The position numbers and the translations under genes were made by a program. The notes below the pieces were generated by a model. That model ran no database searches. It was not told where the DNA came from and was given only the letters and a program-made list of their open reading frames with translations. A stretch of DNA of 64,000 nt, taken from the NCBI RefSeq assembly GCF_002243345.2, contig NZ_CP022655.2, forward strand, positions 3,474,501 to 3,538,500. The letters run 5' to 3'. Of this stretch, positions 1-8,150 are shown in pieces (position 1 is the stretch's first letter; the number at the start of each line of letters is the position of its first letter). The stretch comes from Paenibacillus sp. RUD330. GTDB lineage: Bacteria > Bacillota > Bacilli > Paenibacillales > Paenibacillaceae.

Positions 1-66
1 GATCTCGTCCAGGCAGGCCGAAGTCTTGCCGGTGCCCGCTCTTCCTGTTATGATGCGAAGCCCCAT
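1..66 (-). CDS. addB: Probable AddB, nuclease/helicase subunit (N-terminus only)
   Basis: Only the first 22 codons are in the window. They begin at an ATG that follows a clear AAGGAGG-type ribosome binding site and encode a short beta strand leading straight into a P-loop, GRAGTGKT. AddB, a subunit of the AddAB double-strand-break resection enzyme, begins this way, and genes for AddAB and SbcCD are commonly adjacent in Bacillota. It lies about 100 bp downstream of sbcC on the same strand, so it is probably the third gene of this operon. The identification rests on a short stretch plus context; another P-loop ATPase is possible. Confidence 0.55.
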   Translation of the reverse strand, partial: MGLRIITGRAGTGKTSACLDEI

Positions 67-166
67 GGGCCGAACCTCCTTCTACGGCTTTAATCGTGCC
101 GGCGGCTATAGCTGCCGGGGCGCACTACAGATGGGTGAGCGAACAGATGTAGCTGCCGCGGCCGAG

Positions 167-3100
167 TTACTTGAGCACCAGCCTCGTCCGGCTGTGCCCT
201 TCCTTGGTCTTGCTCACTTCCAGCACGGCCGGGAACGCGTCCTTGAGCTCCTGGACGTGCGAGATGACGCCGATCATCCTGCCCGCCCGCTGCAGGTCCG
301 CCAGAGCCGCGATCGCCCTTCCGAGCGACTCCTCGTCCAGCGAGCCGAAGCCTTCGTCGATGAACATCATCTCGATGGATACCCCGCCCTGATGGGCCTG
401 GATGACATCCGTCATGCCGAGAGCGAGCGCCAGGGAGGCGTTGAACTTCTCGCCGCCCGAGAGGGATTTCACGTCCCGGTTCTGGCCTGTGTAGCTGTCG
501 TAGACGTCGAGGCCGAGGCCGCTCTGACGCCCTCTCGCCTCGAGCCGGCCGCTGCGCTCCAGCATGAACTGTCCGCTCGAGAGCACCCGCAGCCGCTCGT
601 TGGCGGCGTACAGGATCTGCTCCAGAAACTCGATGAGGATGTACCGCTCGAAGGACATCTTCAGCGCATTGTCGCCCTTGAGCATCTCGTGCAGATCGGC
701 CACTTCCTCCAGCGCACGCTCCGAATCCTCGAATCGGAGCGAAGCCTCGCCAACCGCCGCCTTGAGGGAGGAGGCGTTCTCAGCCAGCTGCCTGCAGCGG
801 CGCCAGCGGTTGTCCGCCTCCTCGCGGACCGCCTTGAGGCGATCCGCTTCGGCGGCAAGCTCCGCCGCATCGCCGCGCACGCATCCGTCGAGCTCCTTGC
901 GCAGCTCGGCGGCGAGCCGCCGCTGCGCGGCAAGCTCCGACCGGTACGCTTCCAGCACGCGGGCTCCCTGCCTGCGCAGCTCCTCGTCCAGCCTTGCCTC
1001 CCGGTACTCGGCTCCGGAAGCGAAGCCTGCCGCCTCCAGCTCGAGGCGGAGGCGCTCCGCGGCGTCTTTGCCGGCTGCGGCCGCTTCTTCGGCCTGCACG
1101 GACAGCTGCTCCAGGCGGGCCCGCGCCTCGGCAAGGCGGGACGAGCCTCCCGCCAGCCGCTCGCGCGCCGCCTTCAGCAAGCTGTCCATCCTGGCGCAGC
1201 GCGCCTCCAGCTCGGCCGCCAGCTTCTCGAGCGCCGCCGCGTCGCGCAGCGGCTCCGGCACGGCTTCGAGCTCCGCCTCCAGGCGGGAGCTCCGGGCCGC
1301 TATGTCCAGCGCCAGCGGCTGCAGCTCCTGCAGCAGCCTCTCCTTGGACGCCTGCAGCTCTTCCAGGCGGCGGTCACGGACAGCGAGCGCCTCGCGGAGC
1401 TCCTGCCGCTGGATCTGCAGCGACGCGAGCCGCTGACATTCCGCCTTGAGCGACAGCCCCTCGGAAAGAGCCTCCTGCAGCTGGAGGTCCAGCCGGTCGG
1501 AACCGATTCCGAACGCATCCGCCTGATGCCAAGCTTCCTGGCCGCGGCCCCGGGCGGCCGCCGCTTGCGCGGCAGCGGCGCTGAGCTCTCTCTCGACATG
1601 AAGCAGCCGTTCCTTGGCCTCCTGCAGCTGCTCGCGGCTCACGCCGCCGTCTGCGGCGGCAGCGGGAGCGGGATGCTCCGCGCTGCCGCATACCGGGCAA
1701 GGACGCCCGTCATGCAGATGCGCCGCGAGCCTGCCCGCCTGACCTTCGATCCAGCGCAGCTCCAGCTCCTCCGCATCGAGCCGCAGGCGCTTCGCGGCCG
1801 ATTCCTGGTCCGCCTGCTGACGCTCCAGCTCGGCCGCAAGCCGCTCGGTATCGGCCATCAGCTTCAGCAGCTTGTATTTCTCCTGCATGAACGTGCGCCG
1901 CTCCTGCGTCTGTGGCAGACGTTCCGTCTCAAGCTCAAGCGCGCCCATCCGGTCGGCCTGCGCGCGGCGCTGGACGCGCTCCTGCTCCAGCTCGGAGGCA
2001 AGCCTATCCGCCTCGCGTCCAAGCCTTGCCTCCTCCGCGCGCTGCTTCGCCAGCTCTCCCTGCCGCTCGCCGAGCGTGCGCACCGCCGGCAGCAGCTCGC
2101 GCAGCTTCTGCAGCTCCATCTCCGCCTTGCGCCGCTCGGGCTCGCGCGCCTCCTCGGCCTCGGCCGCCTCCGCCGCGGCCCTATGCTCCGCTTCCGCGGC
2201 TGCGGCTGCGGCGGATGCTTCGGCGCGCCTCCGATCCACGGCCTCAGCCTCGGCTGCCGCACGCCGCGACTGCTCCTCGTACGGCGCCAGCCGAGCCGCT
2301 CTTTCCGCCCGCTCCAGCTTCGCCTCGAGCTCCGCCATCTCGCCTCCGCGGCCTTCCAGCTTCGCCGCCATCGCCTCGGCCGCCTCCAGCTCGTCGAGCC
2401 TCGCATTCAGGCGGGACGCCTCCGCGAGCTTCGTCCGCTGCGCTTCATAAGCGGCTTCCGCCTCCAGCCGGCCGCGCTCCAGCCCCGCTGCCAGGCCGCC
2501 GAAATAAGCGGCTTCCTCCTCCAGCGCTTCCATCAGGCGCGAAGGAGCCGCATGCTCTTGCGCAAGCAGCTCTTCCAGCCGGCTTTCCGCCCGGACAGGG
2601 AGGCTCGCCCGCACCTGCTCGCTCATATACAGCAGCCGCTGACGGCTGTCCTTGGCGACTTCCCGCAGCTCGCGGCTGCGCCTCGCGAAGCTTTCCTCCA
2701 GGCTGCGGTAAAGCCCCGTCTGGAACAGGCGGCGCAATATTTCTTCCTTGTTCTCGGTATCGGAGGTCAGCAGCTTGCGGAACTCCCCTTGCGGCAGCAT
2801 GACGATCTGGATGAACTGGTCTCGGCTGAGGCCGACGATCTCCTCCAGCTTGGCGTCGACCTCCTTGATGTGAAAGCGGTCCGTCAGAGGCGATTCTCCC
2901 TCCGCCGTAAGCTCGTACAGCTCCGCCTTGCCGCCCGTCTCGCTCTTGTTGCCGGCCTTGCGATGGGGCATCTGCCTGAATACCCGGTACTTCCGTCCAC
3001 GCGCGGCAAAAACGAGCTCCACCGACGTCGGCGTATCGTCTCCCGCGAAATGGCTCCGAAGCATCCGCGCCTCCGCCCGGTCCTCGCCGCTCGCGGTGCC

Positions 3101-3259
3101 GTAGAGCGCATAACAGACCGCGTCGAACACCGTCGTCTTGCCCGCGCCCGTCTGTCCGGAGATGACGAACAAGCCGCGCTCGTGCAGCGGCTCGAAGTCG
3201 ATCGCCTCCCCGTCCCGGTAAGGCCCGAAAGCCGTCAAAACCAGTCTGATCGGCCTCAT
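167..3259 (-). CDS. sbcC: Exonuclease subunit SbcC (Rad50-like ATPase)
   Basis: A 1030-residue SMC/Rad50-type ATPase. It partners with SbcD to open hairpins and process blocked DNA ends. Visible parts in order: Walker A GQTGAGKT at residues 35-42, Q-loop around 151-160 (QIVMLPQGEF), a very long Ala/Glu/Arg-rich coiled coil interrupted near the middle by the zinc hook CPVC (Cys521 and Cys524), a second coiled coil, then the ABC signature LSGGEK at 933-938 and Walker B MMFIDE just after. Length and architecture are typical. Its ATG overlaps the sbcD stop codon by 4 bases, so the two are translationally coupled. The high GC content makes every other frame look open, but only this frame carries conserved motifs. 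Confidence 0.97.
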   Translation of the reverse strand: MRPIRLVLTAFGPYRDGEAIDFEPLHERGLFVISGQTGAGKTTVFDAVCYALYGTASGEDRAEARMLRSHFAGDDTPTSVELVFAARGRKYRVFRQMPHRKAGNKSETGGKAELYELTAEGESPLTDRFHIKEVDAKLEEIVGLSRDQFIQIVMLPQGEFRKLLTSDTENKEEILRRLFQTGLYRSLEESFARRSRELREVAKDSRQRLLYMSEQVRASLPVRAESRLEELLAQEHAAPSRLMEALEEEAAYFGGLAAGLERGRLEAEAAYEAQRTKLAEASRLNARLDELEAAEAMAAKLEGRGGEMAELEAKLERAERAARLAPYEEQSRRAAAEAEAVDRRRAEASAAAAAAEAEHRAAAEAAEAEEAREPERRKAEMELQKLRELLPAVRTLGERQGELAKQRAEEARLGREADRLASELEQERVQRRAQADRMGALELETERLPQTQERRTFMQEKYKLLKLMADTERLAAELERQQADQESAAKRLRLDAEELELRWIEGQAGRLAAHLHDGRPCPVCGSAEHPAPAAAADGGVSREQLQEAKERLLHVERELSAAAAQAAAARGRGQEAWHQADAFGIGSDRLDLQLQEALSEGLSLKAECQRLASLQIQRQELREALAVRDRRLEELQASKERLLQELQPLALDIAARSSRLEAELEAVPEPLRDAAALEKLAAELEARCARMDSLLKAARERLAGGSSRLAEARARLEQLSVQAEEAAAAGKDAAERLRLELEAAGFASGAEYREARLDEELRRQGARVLEAYRSELAAQRRLAAELRKELDGCVRGDAAELAAEADRLKAVREEADNRWRRCRQLAENASSLKAAVGEASLRFEDSERALEEVADLHEMLKGDNALKMSFERYILIEFLEQILYAANERLRVLSSGQFMLERSGRLEARGRQSGLGLDVYDSYTGQNRDVKSLSGGEKFNASLALALGMTDVIQAHQGGVSIEMMFIDEGFGSLDEESLGRAIAALADLQRAGRMIGVISHVQELKDAFPAVLEVSKTKEGHSRTRLVLK

Positions 3260-4428
3260 CGCCCCGCCCCCTCTTCCTGGAGCACTTCGGCATAGACCCG
3301 CCCGAACAGCTCTCTCTTTTCCTTGCTGAGCTCGGCGCCCTTCACTTCACGGTAAAAAGCATCGAACAGATCGACCGGATCGCGGTCGCGGCGGGCCTTC
3401 GCCCCTCCCGGGCCATCTCCCTGCTCCGGCGGCAGCAGGCCTGCGGCCGGCCTCCTCTCGACATGGAGGGCGTTAGGGTAGACGGAGCGGACCTTCTCCA
3501 TCGGAAAAAGCACCGGATTCTCGTCCAGCAGCGTTACGAACACATAATCCCCGCTCGGCTCGTGATCTTGCTCGATCTCGCGGATAGGAGCCGCTACCCT
3601 CCGCATGTCCCGGCGGGCGTGCAGCGGCCGGAAGCTGGCGGAAGCCTGTCCCGCTCCGTCGAGCTCGACGAGGAAAAAGCCTTTGCGGTGATGCTCCTCG
3701 GACACCGAGTATTTGAGCGGCGAACCCGCGTAGCGGACGCACTCCCTCTCCACCCAATGGGCCTGATGCAGATGGCCGAGCGCCGTGTAATGGAACGGTC
3801 CGAAATATTCCGCCTTGACATGCTCCGCCCCTCCGATCGAGAGCGGCCGCTCCGATTCGCTCGTGTTCGCCTCCGGCACGCCGCCGGGAGTGACGAACGC
3901 ATGCCCCACCAATACATGCCGCGCCTGCGGCTCCATCCCGGCCTTGATGCGGTCCGTGACGACCTTCATGGCGTCGTCGTGGGTGCGGATGTCTTCGTTG
4001 CCGAAGGCATGTCGCACCATCGCGGGATCCGCGTATGGAACCAGATGGAAATGGACCTCGCCATGCTCGTCGGACAGGACGACGGGCACGCTGTCCGCCT
4101 TCAGCGCCCCGGCCAGATGCAGGCCCCGGCGAGACATCATGCGGGTGCCGAAGCTGATCCGGTCCGGACTGTCATGATTGCCGGAGATGGCGAGCACGGG
4201 CGTGTCCAGCTCGATGACGATGCGGTAAAGCGTCTCGTCGAGCAGCTCCACCGCCTCGGTAGGCGGCACGGCGCGGTCGTACAGATCGCCGGCGATGACG
4301 ACGGCATCCGGCCGCTCCTCCTCCACCGCGCGCACAAGCTGCTGAAGGACATGCCGCTGGTCCTCCGTCATATAGACTCCCTGAACGAGCTTGCCGAGAT
4401 GCCAGTCTGCCGTATGTAGGAATTTCAC
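3256..4428 (-). CDS. sbcD: Exonuclease subunit SbcD (Mre11-like nuclease)
   Basis: A 390-residue metallophosphoesterase nuclease that works with SbcC. The two-metal active-site motifs are visible: DWH (Asp8, His10), GDLYD near residue 48, GNHD at 83-86, the GHAF block and the GHLH block that close the site. The length matches the family. It is first in the sbcD-sbcC-(addB) operon, with a LexA-box-like sequence about 90 bp upstream of its ATG, which suggests induction by DNA damage. Confidence 0.96.
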   Translation of the reverse strand: MKFLHTADWHLGKLVQGVYMTEDQRHVLQQLVRAVEEERPDAVVIAGDLYDRAVPPTEAVELLDETLYRIVIELDTPVLAISGNHDSPDRISFGTRMMSRRGLHLAGALKADSVPVVLSDEHGEVHFHLVPYADPAMVRHAFGNEDIRTHDDAMKVVTDRIKAGMEPQARHVLVGHAFVTPGGVPEANTSESERPLSIGGAEHVKAEYFGPFHYTALGHLHQAHWVERECVRYAGSPLKYSVSEEHHRKGFFLVELDGAGQASASFRPLHARRDMRRVAAPIREIEQDHEPSGDYVFVTLLDENPVLFPMEKVRSVYPNALHVERRPAAGLLPPEQGDGPGGAKARRDRDPVDLFDAFYREVKGAELSKEKRELFGRVYAEVLQEEGAGR

Positions 4429-4517
4429 CGCTTACCGCTTCCTTTCTATGTCGCGAACGTCGGGCGATCCGACCGTGCCCGCGCCTTCGGATTCGATCCC
4501 GCTATGACTCTATCAAT

Positions 4518-4529
4518 GAACATATGTTC
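4518..4529. promoter_or_regulatory. Candidate LexA (SOS) box upstream of sbcDC
   Basis: The perfect palindrome GAACATATGTTC fits the Bacillus LexA/DinR box GAAC-RNRY-GTTC. It lies about 90 bp upstream of sbcD. A TATAAG hexamer on the minus strand touches its upstream edge and could be the -10 of the sbcD promoter, so LexA bound here would block transcription. No good -35 hexamer was found at the right distance, so the promoter itself is uncertain. Confidence 0.6.
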
Positions 4530-4534
4530 TTATA

Positions 4535-4825
4535 CAGTAGCATTAGCCATCCTTGATGACAACCCCTGCGGAAGCTGCAAATGTACCCATCCGGTCCGAT
4601 GGAGAAGCCGGAAAACCGCGCCGCCGGCAGGGACTCCCCCTTATGCGGTCGGATATCCGGCTGCGGCTCCGGTAAAAAAGCCGATGCTCTGACGCCCGCT
4701 TCATTAGGCAGCTGCTTCAGCTTCAAGGCTCCAGTTTCAAGATTCCCGCCTGCTTCCTTGCAGCTCCAAGCGCCGCACACGCCCGTCCGCGCTCTCCCAT
4801 CGGATCGAAGCCCGGTTCATTCCGC
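4535..4825. other. Noncoding spacer between sbcD and the methyltransferase gene
   Basis: About 290 bp between the sbcD promoter region and the terminator of the next gene. Short open frames exist on both strands, but none has a ribosome binding site or a recognisable protein. Nothing else was seen. Confidence 0.5.
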
Positions 4826-4854
4826 AAAAAAAAGGCGGCGCCTGCGGCGCCGCC
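4826..4854 (-). terminator. Rho-independent terminator of the rRNA methyltransferase gene
   Basis: A perfect 9-bp GC stem (GGCGGCGCC / GGCGCCGCC, loop TGC) is followed on the minus strand by eight T residues. Confidence 0.85.
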
Positions 4855-4959
4855 TTCCTGCAAAGCCTCGTTGATCGCATGCCCTGAGAGCAGGCTTTGA
4901 ATCTCTTCGGATCTAAATCAACAAAGCCTGCAAGCTCAAAAACCCGAAGCGCCCAATAC

Positions 4960-6381
4960 CTACAAGCTGTGGACCTCGAAGATCGCGAACTTCAAGTAAT
5001 GCCCTTCCGCTACGCCGAGCAGCTGAGGATGGTCCTTGCCCGCCGCGCGCCATTCCACCAGCTTGAGCGACTTGCCCGCATCCGCCGCCGCTTCTAGGAT
5101 CGTCTCCAGGAACAGCTCCGGCTTCATATGGTAGGAGCAGCTGGCCGTCACGAGATAACCGCCCTCGTTGACAAGCTTCATGCCGTGCAGGTTGATGTCC
5201 TTGTAGCCGCGGCATGCGCCCTCGACCGCGCCTTTCGTCTTGGCGAAAGCCGGAGGATCGAGCACGACCACATCCCAGGTCCGTCCTTCCCCGCCCAACT
5301 TCTTGGACGTGTCGACGGCCTTCCCTCCGGAGGCGCGCGCCGTCCGTTCCTCCAGCCCCTTCACCTGCTGGCGCAAGTATTGGAACGCGTCGTCCACGAC
5401 GAATTCAACCCGGTCGGCGAACCCGTTCCGTTCCACGTTGCGCTTGGCCGTATCGATCGCATGCTCGGAGACGTCCAGGCAGGTGACTTTTTTCGCCCCG
5501 TATTTGCAGGCATGCAGCGTGAAGCTGCCGGTATGGGCAAAACATTCCAGCACCGTCGCTCCGTCCCAGAGCGGGTAGGTGACGGCCTTGCCGCTTTTGT
5601 TGACCGGAACGAGCACGGTGCCGGGCTCGGAGGCCGCCGCACCGGGTGCAGTCGCGACCAGCCGCGCATCCTCAGGCAGCCCGTCCAACGGATGCGGCTG
5701 AAGCGTGATGCCGCTGCGCTTGCCCCAGCCTTTCATGAGAGGCTCGATGGCAGCCCGGTTCCCCCGCTGATCATAGAAATAACCCGTCTTCTGGCCCTGG
5801 GCGATATCGACCTCCATGGCAAGGCCGTTCTCCGTGATCTCCACAATGGAAGGGCAATCGCCGTAAAGGACGCCCGTCCGCTCCTCCAAGCCTTCGAGGC
5901 GCCGCACGCCGACGTCGCTCCGCTCATAGATGCCCCGCGGACCGAATACCTTGACGAGCGCGGCGACGATGGCGTCGCGCTTGAGATCCAGCCCGAGCGT
6001 CAGGATCTGGACGACGAGAACGTCCGCGAACCGGTCCACGACCAGGCCGGGCACATAATCGGCCTCTCCATAGACGAGACGGCAGTCCGCATCCGCTACG
6101 AAGCGCTCCCGGTACTCCTTGGCGCGGCTGAACCTGTCCGCAAAGAAAGCCTGGTCCAGCTCCTGCTCCGGCTGGCGGGAGACGATCCTCACGCGGATCT
6201 GCGACTGGGGATTCCAGTATCCCGAGGCGATGTACCTGCCGTTCGAAGCATGCACGTCCACCATCGCTCCCGGCTCCGCCTCGCCCTCCATCCGCTCGAC
6301 TTCTCCGGCGTAGACCCAGGGATGCCCCTGCTCCAACCTTCTCGTTCTTTTCTTGACCAATATCGCCTTGGCTCTGCTCAC
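4960..6381 (-). CDS. Class I SAM-dependent rRNA methyltransferase (RlmI/YwbD-like)
   Basis: About 473 residues. An N-terminal PUA-like RNA-binding domain (residues 1-80, PWVYAGEVE) and a central domain precede a Rossmann methyltransferase with FAHTGSF (281-287) as the SAM-binding motif and LDPPAF (374-379) as the catalytic NPP-like motif. This is the RlmI/RlmK-like family that makes m5C in 23S rRNA; the exact target is inferred. I chose a GTG start because GGAAGGA lies 7 bases upstream; an in-frame ATG at 6435 is the alternative. An extra segment of roughly 50 residues (219-272) sits just before the SAM motif and is absent from the shorter B. subtilis homologue. The gene is monocistronic with its own terminator. 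Confidence 0.88.
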   Translation of the reverse strand: MSRAKAILVKKRTRRLEQGHPWVYAGEVERMEGEAEPGAMVDVHASNGRYIASGYWNPQSQIRVRIVSRQPEQELDQAFFADRFSRAKEYRERFVADADCRLVYGEADYVPGLVVDRFADVLVVQILTLGLDLKRDAIVAALVKVFGPRGIYERSDVGVRRLEGLEERTGVLYGDCPSIVEITENGLAMEVDIAQGQKTGYFYDQRGNRAAIEPLMKGWGKRSGITLQPHPLDGLPEDARLVATAPGAAASEPGTVLVPVNKSGKAVTYPLWDGATVLECFAHTGSFTLHACKYGAKKVTCLDVSEHAIDTAKRNVERNGFADRVEFVVDDAFQYLRQQVKGLEERTARASGGKAVDTSKKLGGEGRTWDVVVLDPPAFAKTKGAVEGACRGYKDINLHGMKLVNEGGYLVTASCSYHMKPELFLETILEAAADAGKSLKLVEWRAAGKDHPQLLGVAEGHYLKFAIFEVHSL

Positions 6382-6595
6382 GCTATCATCCTTCCATTGT
6401 CCAAGCCGGCCCTCCCGGCTCGGCCTGCTTGTCATTCTTGTCCCCAGCGAATCATAGATTAGGGTAGGCTTCGCCGGCTTGCCGCCTATGGCCCATCTAA
6501 AAAAAGCGTTGATATGAATCCGGCTCTGCCCGGCCAGCGGCGGCCGCTGGTCAGGAGATTTCCGGAATCGCCGTCCAAAAAAGGAGACCTTCATC

Positions 6596-7582
6596 ATGCT
6601 CACTGCCATCGTGCTTCCGGCCGCATTCGGCTTCGCCGTTTTCATGCTCGGCATGAAGCTGATGGAAGCGGCGCTCCACCGCGCAGCCGGACGCTGGCTT
6701 CAAGCTGCGATCGAGCGCTTCACACGCACGCCTCTGCACGGCCTTCTGACCGGCGCCGCGGCGAGCGCGGTGCTGCAAAGCAGCACCGCCGTCACCGTTA
6801 TCGCCATCGGCATGGTCAACGCCGGCGTCATGGCCTTTCCCCGAACGATCGGGATCGTGCTCGGCACGAACATCGGCACCTGCCTGACGACCGAGCTGAT
6901 CGGCCTTAATCTGGACCGGCTCGCCGGCCCGCTGCTGCTGCTCTCCCTTGCCGGATGGCTGCTGACCGCCCTGCTGGGCGAAATGAGCTCCTCGGACGGA
7001 TATCGCAGGCAGCGCTGGCTTCGCCCTCTGCGCAGCGCTTCGCTCGTCCTGGGCGGATTCGCCCTCATTCTGTCCGGCATCGCCGTCATGAAATCGATCG
7101 GCGATGCCGTTCAGGACAGCCCGTTCTTCCACTGGTTCATGGACCGCTCGGGAGACAGCCTTCTCTGGGGACTGCTGGCAGGGGCTGCCTTGACCGCGGC
7201 CGTCCATAGCAGCGCCGCCGTCATCGGGATGGCGATGAGCCTCGCCGCATCGGGCGCGCTCCCCATGGAGCTGGGCGTCGCCATCGTGCTCGGGGCCAAC
7301 GTCGGCACCTGCCTCACCGCCGTGCTCGCCTCCATCGGCGGCACCCGGGCAGGAGCCAAGGTGGCCTGGTTCCACGTCGCGCTCAATGCCGGCGGAGCGC
7401 TGCTGTTCCTGCCCTTCACGGGCTGGCTCGCCGCCGCCTCCGCCTGGTTCGGCGGCGGCCCCGCTTCGCAGCTAGCCCATGCGCAGACGCTGTTCAACGT
7501 CCTCTGCTCGCTGATCGTGCTGCCGCTCTGCTACATCCCGCGGCTCCGCATTCCGAACAAGAGCCCCGCCCCCAGAAAATAG
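6596..7582 (+). CDS. Na/Pi cotransporter family protein (YqeW/NptA-like)
   Basis: A 328-residue integral membrane protein expected to move phosphate with Na+. It contains the duplicated signature of the PNaS family: two copies of a Gln/Ser-Ser-Thr or His-Ser-Ser-Ala re-entrant motif (LQSSTAVTV near residue 61 and VHSSAAVIG near 202), each followed by an LGTNIGTC / LGANVGTC block. At least seven hydrophobic segments are visible. The ATG follows AAAGGAGA. In B. subtilis the equivalent gene (yqeW) also sits next to mtaB (yqeV), supporting orthology by position. It is transcribed against its neighbours. Confidence 0.9.
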   Translation: MLTAIVLPAAFGFAVFMLGMKLMEAALHRAAGRWLQAAIERFTRTPLHGLLTGAAASAVLQSSTAVTVIAIGMVNAGVMAFPRTIGIVLGTNIGTCLTTELIGLNLDRLAGPLLLLSLAGWLLTALLGEMSSSDGYRRQRWLRPLRSASLVLGGFALILSGIAVMKSIGDAVQDSPFFHWFMDRSGDSLLWGLLAGAALTAAVHSSAAVIGMAMSLAASGALPMELGVAIVLGANVGTCLTAVLASIGGTRAGAKVAWFHVALNAGGALLFLPFTGWLAAASAWFGGGPASQLAHAQTLFNVLCSLIVLPLCYIPRLRIPNKSPAPRK

Positions 7583-7597
7583 GGACGGGGCTTCTTG
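7563..7597 (+). terminator. Probable terminator of the Na/Pi cotransporter gene
   Basis: GCCCCG(C)CC pairs with GG(A)CGGGGC across the stop codon, followed by CTTCTTGCCT. The T-tract is poor, so this is a weak call. Confidence 0.5.
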
Positions 7598-7627
7598 CCT
7601 CTGCCTGTCATGCCGCTTGGAAGCCGT

Positions 7628-8071
7628 CTAGCGATCCGTTTCATCGGCGCTTAAGCCGAGCAGCCGGAGCGCGCCCGCGACGATCCGATCGTTGTTGTCG
7701 TAGCCGGATTGGCGCTGCTTGCGCCATGCCTCCTCGGGCTCGAACCAGTCGACGCCGCGTATTTCCTCCACCTGGGCATGAAGGGTACCGCCCGTCGCTT
7801 CCACGAGGTAATAGTGGACTTCCTTGTCCACGACACCTTTCGTCTCGTGGCGGTACTGGTATTTGATCTGGGCGATCGGCTCGATGATGCGGCCCTCCAT
7901 CCCCGTTTCTTCGACGATTTCGCGCAGGGCGGTTTGCTCCACCGTTTCTCCGGGCTCCATTTTCCCTTTGGGAAGGGAAACTTTGCCGTAACGGTCCTGG
8001 ATCAGTTGAATTTGCAGCCCATTTTCCGGCGTCCGTCTGTACACGACCCCGCCTGCTGAAATTTCCTTCAT
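7628..8071 (-). CDS. NUDIX hydrolase
   Basis: About 147 residues with a complete Nudix box (G-x5-E-x7-REIVEETG) that binds the metal and cleaves nucleoside-diphosphate-linked substrates; the substrate cannot be read from the sequence. The chosen ATG begins MKEISAGGVVYRR, the usual first strand of the fold, and has a strong GGGAGGATAAGGAG upstream; an in-frame start 13 codons earlier is less likely. It follows mtaB on the same strand with a hairpin between them. Confidence 0.9.
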   Translation of the reverse strand: MKEISAGGVVYRRTPENGLQIQLIQDRYGKVSLPKGKMEPGETVEQTALREIVEETGMEGRIIEPIAQIKYQYRHETKGVVDKEVHYYLVEATGGTLHAQVEEIRGVDWFEPEEAWRKQRQSGYDNNDRIVAGALRLLGLSADETDR

Positions 8072-8122
8072 GCGCTCCTTATCCTCCCGATAATGATTTC
8101 CGTTGTCCACGATGAGTCCGCC

Positions 8123-8150
8123 GCCGGAGCCCCATCAGGCTCCGGCTTTT
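8123..8150. other. Stem-loop spanning the mtaB stop codon
   Basis: GCCGGAGCC and GGCTCCGGC form a perfect 9-bp stem with the mtaB stop codon in the loop. The T-run (TTTTT) is on the plus-strand side, so as an intrinsic terminator it faces rightward, against mtaB. For minus-strand transcripts it is more likely an mRNA end or attenuation structure before the NUDIX gene. Confidence 0.6.

Noticed and set aside
26-3295. A 1089-codon open frame on the plus strand opposite sbcC, and other long frames in this region
   Set aside because: It is the antisense shadow of a GC-rich gene: low-complexity Leu/Arg/Ala composition, no motif and no ribosome binding site. The minus frame carries all SbcC motifs.
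4502-4780. Short open frames on both strands in the sbcD upstream spacer
   Set aside because: No ribosome binding site and no recognisable protein features; one overlaps the LexA-box-like site.
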